Below, piece by piece: positions 1 through 5,900 of a stretch of 9,891 bases of DNA (its first letter is position 1; each line of letters starts with the position of its first letter). The notes below the pieces were generated by a model. It did no database searches. It had not been told where the DNA came from and saw nothing but the letters and a program-made list of their open reading frames with translations. The DNA is from Syntrophomonadaceae bacterium (GTDB lineage: Bacteria; Bacillota_D; Dethiobacteria; DTU022). The translations under genes were made by a program, and so were the position numbers. The stretch is from NCBI GenBank assembly GCA_003562605.1, contig PWUG01000044.1, positions 1 through 9,891 of the forward strand. Reading direction: 5' to 3'.

Positions 1-2
1 AG

Positions 3-779
3 CGAAAAATCGTCAACTTACGGGAAACAAGAACCGAGATCGGCAACCAGGAATCAATTGCGGTGGAAAATCTGGGCATTCACTTTACCCTGGACAAGAA
101 CCTTTTCTGGGCCCTCAGAGATGTAGACTTTACGGTGAAGGAAAGAGAAATCGTGGGCATCATCGGCCACAACGGTGCGGGGAAAAGCACCCTCTGCCGC
201 GTCCTCAGCGGCATTCTCAGGGAAGATGAGGGTTCCGTTCGAATCCACGGCGAAATCGCCGCCCTCTTAAGCTTCAAGACGGGCTTCAACTCCCAGCTAT
301 CCGGGCGGGACAATATTTACCTCAACGGTATGATGCTGGGCCTTTCAAAAAAAGACATCCGTGCCATGCTCCATGAAATCATTGCATTTTCCGAACTGGA
401 AAACCACATCGATAAGCCGGTAAAAAACTACTCCAGCGGGATGAAGTCCCGCCTGGGGTTCAGCATTGCCGCCGTGCTCCAACCCGACATCTTCATCGTG
501 GATGAAGCCCTCTCGGCCGGGGATCTTGCATTTCAAGAAAAAGCCACCTCCCGCATGCAGGAGATGCTGGAAGAAGCCAAAACGGTGATGATTGTGACCC
601 ACAGCCTGGGCCTGGTAGAAAAAGTCTGCACCCGGGCCATCTGGCTGCAGGAAGGAAAGGTGCGCTTCGACGGTTGCCCGAAAGAGGCCGTCGCCTTGTA
701 CAAGAAAGCAGTGAAAACAAAGAAGCCAAGGGATGTTAACCTGCTTTCTTCCTCGCAAGAAGGGATCACGGGCACATAA
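3..779 (+). CDS. Polysaccharide ABC exporter ATP-binding protein (Wzt/TagH/KpsT type), 5' end uncertain
   Basis: This is the cytoplasmic ATPase that powers export of a lipid-linked polysaccharide through a Wzm/TagG-type permease, which would be expected just upstream of the window. Numbered from GTG 63, it has Walker A GHNGAGKST (35-43), the SGRDNIYLNG stretch typical of polysaccharide exporters (80-89), ABC signature YSSGMKSRL (123-131), Walker B IFIVDEAL with catalytic E148, and switch H180. The frame is open leftwards to base 3 with no ATG, GTG or TTG before 63. The family's first strand normally reads like IAVENL, and this is encoded from base 57, so the true start may lie outside the window. 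GTG 63 has only a weak AGGA at 49-52. The protein ends soon after the nucleotide-binding domain and has no C-terminal carbohydrate-binding domain of the Wzt(O9a) type. The next gene follows after 21 bp, which suggests an operon. Family is confident; the glycan is unknown. Confidence 0.9.
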   Translation, partial: RKIVNLRETRTEIGNQESIAVENLGIHFTLDKNLFWALRDVDFTVKEREIVGIIGHNGAGKSTLCRVLSGILREDEGSVRIHGEIAALLSFKTGFNSQLSGRDNIYLNGMMLGLSKKDIRAMLHEIIAFSELENHIDKPVKNYSSGMKSRLGFSIAAVLQPDIFIVDEALSAGDLAFQEKATSRMQEMLEEAKTVMIVTHSLGLVEKVCTRAIWLQEGKVRFDGCPKEAVALYKKAVKTKKPRDVNLLSSSQEGITGT

Positions 780-785
780 CTAAAT

Positions 786-793
786 GGGGAGAG
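786..793 (+). promoter_or_regulatory. Ribosome binding site for the methyltransferase/coiled-coil gene
   Basis: A GGGGAGAG purine run ends 7 bases before ATG 801. It lies in the 21-bp gap after the ATPase stop codon. It supports ATG 801 as the start and translation from a shared mRNA. Confidence 0.7.
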
Positions 794-800
794 TACTGGC

Positions 801-2771
801 ATGAATCGCTTTTGGGATGCGCTGACCCGCCCGCTGCTGGAAATAATGAAACCTAAAAGCATCGTGGAAATCGGGGCTGATGATGGTAAACAAACACGGC
901 TGCTCCTGGAATACTGCCAGCAGCATGAAGCCGTACTCCATTCTATCGATCCTCTCCCGCGCTTTGATGTGCAATCCTGGCAGGAGCATTATGGGAAGCA
1001 TTTTGTCTTCCACCGTGCTCTCAGCCTCAATGCGCTGTCCCTGATCCACGATCTGGACCTGGTCCTCATCGACGGGGATCACAACTGGTACACCGTCTAC
1101 CACGAGCTCAAGCTCATAGAAAAAAACACTGTAAAAGACGGGAAACCACTCCCCTTAATCATCCTCCACGACGTGGGCTGGCCTTACGGACGCCGGGACC
1201 TGTATTACAACCCCGAGACAATTCCAGCGGCATATCTTAAGCCCCACAAGCAATTGGGGATCAAGCCGGACTCTACAGAGCTTGCAGAAGAAGGGGGTAT
1301 AAATCCCCACTTATCTAACTCTATTTACGAGAACAACCTGCAAAGCGGTGTTTTAACAGCTGTGGAAGACTTCATGGAAGAAGCTAAAGAGCCTCTTGTA
1401 TTTCTAACCATTCCGCCCTTTCACGGGCTTGGCATACTATTTTCCGAAGCACACAACCTGGATCCTGATTTCTCAAGTTTTACTACAGAACTTGTTTCTA
1501 ACGAACCGCTTTTGGAACTGTTAAAGCAGATTGAAGAAGACAGGATTACCCTGGTTGTCGAAAAAGAAACCTCGAATAGAACCATAGCACTGCAGGCACA
1601 AAAGATCAAAGGATTGGACAGTGAATTCCGCAAGATTTCCCGCCATCTTGAAAAAAAGGAAGAAGAGATCGCTCGCCAGGAAGCAGACTATAGCAGAAGA
1701 TATGAAGAGCTGCAAAAGAGCCTGAATCAACGGGTTGAAAAAAAGGAAGAAGAGATCGCTCGCCAAGAAGCAGACTTTAGCAGAAGATATGAAGAGCTGC
1801 AAAAGAGCCTGAATCTACGGGCACAGCAGTTAGATGAACTAGAGAAAGCATTTGCCTCAAGCCGTCATCGCACAACCATGCTCCAAGAACATGTAGATAA
1901 GCTTGAAAAAAAACTCCAGGAAAAAAATAACCAAGTTTTAGAATTACAGAAAGCCCTGGATCAAAACCGCCAAATGAATACCCGTTATCTCAATGATTTG
2001 AAACTAAAGCAGGCTGAACTGAAAAAAAAAGAACATACAATCAAGCAGCTTGAGAAATGGATTAAGCATTTAAAAGAAGATTTTCAGACCTTGCAGCATA
2101 CCCATCGCTGGAAGCTAGGCAATGCGCTTGTGAACTTTATGAACCGGCTCAGGTTTCAGAAAAAGACACCTTTTGTTATCAAGCGGATCAATCGTACGTT
2201 CGCTAGCTTTGAGTCCAGCAATCTGGAACGACGAGATAAGCAGCAAGGCAATAAAATGAATTCTTCCCAGGATGTAACACAATTAATACACTGGATAAGA
2301 CAACTGGAAACCAACACGCAAAATCTTCTTCACACCAAGAGATGGAAAATAGGCAATAAGTTAGTCGGGACTATTTCTGCCATGAGAGGTCGGAGCAGAT
2401 CTTCCAAGTCTTTAATGAGTATAAAGGAAGTTTTTACCCAATTCCATAGCTGGAAACCTTCTCACGAAAAGGAAATGGAAGATATTCTGACACTAAGTTG
2501 CTGGATCCAGGAGTTGCAGACACATTTCGAAGCACTCATAAACAGCAAAAGGTGGAAACTCGGAGATCAAATGGTTTCTTTATTCAACCGTGCTCTACTG
2601 AGGAGAAAATCACCAGTGGTGGTAAAAAACATCAGAGACGTTTTTCTGAAACATGATGAATGGCAGAAAAATCGGCTTGATCAATTTAATCTTGCTTTAC
2701 AGTATTCAATGGAGGTATCAGTGGAAGAAGCCAAAGGTGAACGATACGAACTAGCCCCTCCTCTTTATTGA
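801..2771 (+). CDS. SAM-dependent methyltransferase fused to a long coiled coil and three C-terminal Trp repeats
   Basis: Residues 1-220 are a class I SAM-dependent methyltransferase (Methyltransf_24-like). They carry motif I SIVEIGADDGKQT (20-32), the acidic strand VLIDGDHNWYTVYHEL (88-103) and HDVGWPYGRRDLYY (123-136), a combination I associate with polysaccharide-locus methyltransferases. Residues about 240-420 are rich in E, K, Q and R with regular Leu/Ile and predict a coiled coil; inside it a 29-residue unit is duplicated in tandem (284-312, 313-341). Residues 417-634 hold three repeats centred on RWKxG. There is no signal peptide or membrane segment, so it is probably cytoplasmic and may sit at the membrane. 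It lies between exporter ATPase and glycosyltransferases, which points to glycan methylation. A WbdD-like role (chain capping plus length measurement) is inferred; there is no kinase domain. GC falls from the methyltransferase to the C-terminal part, suggesting a fusion. The substrate is unknown. Confidence 0.88.
   Translation: MNRFWDALTRPLLEIMKPKSIVEIGADDGKQTRLLLEYCQQHEAVLHSIDPLPRFDVQSWQEHYGKHFVFHRALSLNALSLIHDLDLVLIDGDHNWYTVYHELKLIEKNTVKDGKPLPLIILHDVGWPYGRRDLYYNPETIPAAYLKPHKQLGIKPDSTELAEEGGINPHLSNSIYENNLQSGVLTAVEDFMEEAKEPLVFLTIPPFHGLGILFSEAHNLDPDFSSFTTELVSNEPLLELLKQIEEDRITLVVEKETSNRTIALQAQKIKGLDSEFRKISRHLEKKEEEIARQEADYSRRYEELQKSLNQRVEKKEEEIARQEADFSRRYEELQKSLNLRAQQLDELEKAFASSRHRTTMLQEHVDKLEKKLQEKNNQVLELQKALDQNRQMNTRYLNDLKLKQAELKKKEHTIKQLEKWIKHLKEDFQTLQHTHRWKLGNALVNFMNRLRFQKKTPFVIKRINRTFASFESSNLERRDKQQGNKMNSSQDVTQLIHWIRQLETNTQNLLHTKRWKIGNKLVGTISAMRGRSRSSKSLMSIKEVFTQFHSWKPSHEKEMEDILTLSCWIQELQTHFEALINSKRWKLGDQMVSLFNRALLRRKSPVVVKNIRDVFLKHDEWQKNRLDQFNLALQYSMEVSVEEAKGERYELAPPLY
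1650..1823 (+). repeat. Two tandem 87-bp copies encoding a 29-residue coiled-coil unit
   Basis: Copy 1 is 1650-1736 and copy 2 is 1737-1823. They differ at 5 of 87 bases by hand count (CAG/CAA, TAT/TTT, CAA/CTA, GTT/GCA). Each encodes a unit starting EKKEEEIARQEAD and ending with EELQKSLN plus three residues. The duplication is in frame and recent enough to keep near-identical DNA. A 29-residue step is not a multiple of 7, so it shifts the heptad register by one or implies a non-heptad coil (29 = 7+11+11). Confidence 0.95.
2049..2702 (+). repeat. Three diverged C-terminal protein repeats with fixed Trp-Trp-Phe spacing
   Basis: Three units encode residues about 417-494, 495-564 and 565-634 of the preceding protein. 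Each starts with a Trp in a helix-like stretch (W420, W498, W568). Exactly 17 residues later comes the Trp of R-W-K-[LI]-G (W437, W515, W585), and exactly 30 residues after that a Phe (F467, F545, F615). The units begin 78 and 70 residues apart, and the length difference falls in the linkers. DNA identity is low, so the duplication is old, unlike the 29-residue one. A similar RW-[KR]-[LI]-G motif after coiled coils is familiar from glycosyltransferase-associated proteins, from memory. Function unknown; a membrane-surface or enzyme-docking module is possible. Confidence 0.8.
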
Positions 2772-2792
2772 GAAGGTTATTATATGACATAA
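2771..2792 (+). other. SD-ATG-ACA-TAA mini-ORF at the end of the methyltransferase gene
   Basis: Directly after the TGA at 2769-2771 comes AGAAGG (2771-2776), then ATG 2784 at normal spacing, followed by ACA and TAA (2790-2792). It reads like a real start site closed after two codons. It could be a decayed gene start, a reinitiation stop element, or chance. The stretch resembles bases 6351-6372 inside the large glycosyltransferase gene. Confidence 0.3.
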
Positions 2793-2822
2793 TTCTTGGC
2801 ACCCGTGTCTGACAAGATGATG

Positions 2823-2857
2823 CGAGAATAAGTATCAGGAAAACGATACCTTTCTCG
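2823..2857 (+). promoter_or_regulatory. Two-part stem-loop in the gap before the multi-glycosyltransferase gene
   Basis: The outer stem CGAGAA (2823-2828) pairs with TTCTCG (2852-2857). The inner stem GTATC (2832-2836) pairs with GATAC (2845-2849) around an 8-base loop. A small internal loop of 3 and 2 bases separates them, giving 11 base pairs in all. No T-run follows, so it is not a typical intrinsic terminator. It could set mRNA processing or stability between the two genes. A smaller TCTTG/CAAGA pair (2794-2798, 2813-2817) precedes it. I see no convincing promoter in the 178-bp gap. Confidence 0.4.
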
Positions 2858-2932
2858 GGTGAGCGGCTTTTACACCGAAATAGTTGAAAAAGCGGACATG
2901 TTATTGACGTTTTAAAGGGTATTCGGAAAGAA

Positions 2933-2939
2933 GAGGTGG
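2933..2939 (+). promoter_or_regulatory. Ribosome binding site for the multi-glycosyltransferase gene
   Basis: GAGGTGG lies 10 bases before GTG 2950. Reading upstream in the same frame reaches TGA at 2905-2907 with no other ATG, GTG or TTG, so GTG 2950 is the first possible common start. Confidence 0.6.
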
Positions 2940-2949
2940 TGAGCAAGCC

Positions 2950-5900
2950 GTGCAGCGATACAAGTTGACCCAAGGCAATCGAAATCTTCGCCTCGGTAAG
3001 CCCAATCTTTTGCTTGTAGCCCACAAGGTTGGTCGAGCCAGCCTGGGTGGAGAACGCAGTTTTATTGACATACTCCGAGCAGCGGCGAAACGTGACATCA
3101 ATCTGTTCGCCTGCCTCCCCAATATACGCGCTGATTATGCGAAATGGGTTTTGGACCATACCAACGGAATGCTGGTCTTTCCGTATCCCCAGTGGAGGTG
3201 CAACAAACCTGTAGATGAAAAAGTCGTCGCGGCATTTGTAGAGATACTCGATTCATTAAAGATTGACTTAATCCATGTAAACACCATCATGATGAGTCGC
3301 GAACCTCTTATCGCTGCCAGAAAATGCGCTGTGGTATCAGTTGTTCATACCCGTGAATTGATCGACCGTGACCCCGATTTAGCTAAGGTTATCGGCCTTG
3401 AACCCGCACAAATCATTAAACATGTTATTGATTCTGCAGATTACATTATTGCTAATTCTAAGGAGACGGCCAATACTTACACAACACTTGAGCGTACTTT
3501 TGTGCTTCCAAATACAGTTGATGTGGATGCTTTTGATATAAGCAATGAAATAGGAGACATGATCAGTGTGGCGATGGTGAGTGTAAATGACCCCAAAAAG
3601 GGCATTCATGATTTTGTGAACCTGGCCAATGAATGCAGCAAACAAAAAATCAGTGCACGCTTCATACTTGTAGGTCCATATAATCAACACATGGATGAGT
3701 TATTTGGAACGAATCATAAAAACAAGATACCGACCAATCTGCTTTACGGGGGGTACTACCGTAGTTCAGTGCAAGCCGTCAGCATGGGCAATATCATTGT
3801 TAATTTTTCCAGTGTTGCAGAATCTTTTGGAAGAACCGTTCTCGAGGCCATGGCGGCGCGTAGACCTGTAATTGCCTATAATTGGGGAGCTCTTCCTGAA
3901 CTTGTGCAGAACGGGTTGACGGGGCATCTAGTTCCGTATCAAGATGTTCATGCCGCCCTACCGCTGATAAAAGAAATGTCAGAGGACCATAGTTTAATTC
4001 AGCGTCTCGGTGCCAGAGCCCGAGAGGAAGCGGTTACACATTATAATCAGCATATTTTCTCCAGTGAACTGGCCAAAATATATGCGGCGGTACTTAAAAA
4101 CGATTCGATTAAAGAAACGGTTTTTCTCAACGCCAGCAAAGCATTGACGAATCCTTCCCTGGGAGAGAAAACTGATTGTTCAATGGAAAACAGCACATGT
4201 AGAAACGCCATACCTGAATCAAGTTCGCAGCAAGAAAAACCAGGTGTTTCCATCATCGTAATAAATCACAACGGTGCGCACCATCTGGAACGCCTGTTTA
4301 CTACGTTTAAGAGAAATAATTCTTACCAGCCGTTTGAGATCCTTGTCATCGACCAGTCATCGACTGACCACACGGACCAACTGGTTAAGACATGGTCTGA
4401 AAAAGCCCCGATTCAGCTGATAAAAAAAGATCAAGCCGCCTCTTTTTCGTCTTGCTGCAATGATGGAGCTCAAAGGGCTTCCTACCCATATCTTTTGTTC
4501 TTGGACAATCGTATTGTTTATACCGAAGACGTACTTCCCCTGGCTCTAGCCCAGTTCAATGATCAGCAAGTCGGGGTTGTGAGTATCCGCCTTGATGACG
4601 ACTTTGCAGGCCTTTCGCCAGGGGAAAGGCCTGCCGTCCAACATGTCGGAATAAAATTTGCCTGGGATGAAACTCTGCTTTGTTACAGGCCGGTTCAGCT
4701 GCGCTTAAACTCATTAAAAGAAGCGGAAAAAGTGCCCAATGGTCTCTATCCGGCGGTAACGGCTGCTTTTTTACTGTGTCGAAAAGATGATTTCTTCGCT
4801 GTGGGCGGTTTTTTTGAGGAATACGTTCACGGTTACTACAATATTGATTTTTGCCTGCAGGTCAGGTTAAAACTGGAAAAAGCTTCGCTTTGTGTGAATG
4901 AAATATCGCTGCAACTTGCGAAAGAAGACAGGGATAACACGTCGAGAACAGCGATAGAAGACATGTTTGCCTTTCAAAAACGGTTTCGTGATAAGCTGGC
5001 GAGCTTATCTGCTCAAAACGAAAAGTTTTTTCTTTCAAAGAACAAGAAGACCCGTTCCAGCAAAGATGATGATCGGCTGCTGAAGGAAATGAGAAAAAAT
5101 ATATCGATAGCGGTCATTGCCTGGGATTTAGGACATAATCCCCTGGGTAGGGCGTATATGCTTGCCGAAGCACTATCAGCTTACTACAAGGTGATCCTGC
5201 TGGGCCCATCATTTGAACGATATGGCAACCAAATATGGGAGCCATTACGAGAAGCCGATATACCGATTATTTCAATCCCAGGCAGCAACTTTCCTGAATT
5301 CGCGACCCGGTTAGAGGAAATTGCTCCTACAATCGACGTGGATGTAATCATTGCTTGTAAACCACGCTTACCTTCTATGCAGTTAGGGCTGTTAATGAAA
5401 CGCTATTTAAACAGGCCCTTGATTGTTGATGTCGATGATTATGAGCTTAGCTTTTTTCATAACCAAACAAACCTGAATTTCGATCAGCTGCGTAACAATA
5501 TGCATGCTTATGAAGATATTGATCTGCCTTATGGTGAAACGTGGACAAGGTTTTCTGAGAATTTAATCAACTATGCCGATGATGTTTTCGTATCGAATGT
5601 AGCGCTGCAAAGTAGATATGGGGGCCAGATTATTCCTCATGCCCGTGATGAATCTGTTTTTAACCCAGCGTTATACAGCAAAGCCGAAAGAAGAAAAGAG
5701 CTTGGTATTTCGCTAGAGGATAAAATTGTATTATTTCTTGGAACGCCTCGGAAACATAAGGGGATCCATGAATTGTTAAAAGCAATGAAGGCATGCCATA
5801 ATCCCAGATATAAATTATGCATTATGGGTGATTTTCCGGATGTCAAATACAAACAAGAAATATTAGAGTTGGGGAAAGAGCAAGTTATAATTTTTCCCAA

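Noticed and set aside
345..758. Minus-strand open frame over the ABC ATPase
   Set aside because: It lies opposite the Walker B and signature region of a well-supported gene and has no recognisable features.
2832..2915. 28-codon open frame in the gap, product containing GKRYLSRVSGFYTE
   Set aside because: It has no start codon with SD at its left end and overlaps the stem-loop. A faint resemblance to methyltransferase N termini is too weak to call a gene fragment.
2904..2932. TTGACG as a -35 box for the multi-glycosyltransferase gene
   Set aside because: No acceptable -10 element lies 16-18 bp downstream; the bases there are AAAGAA.
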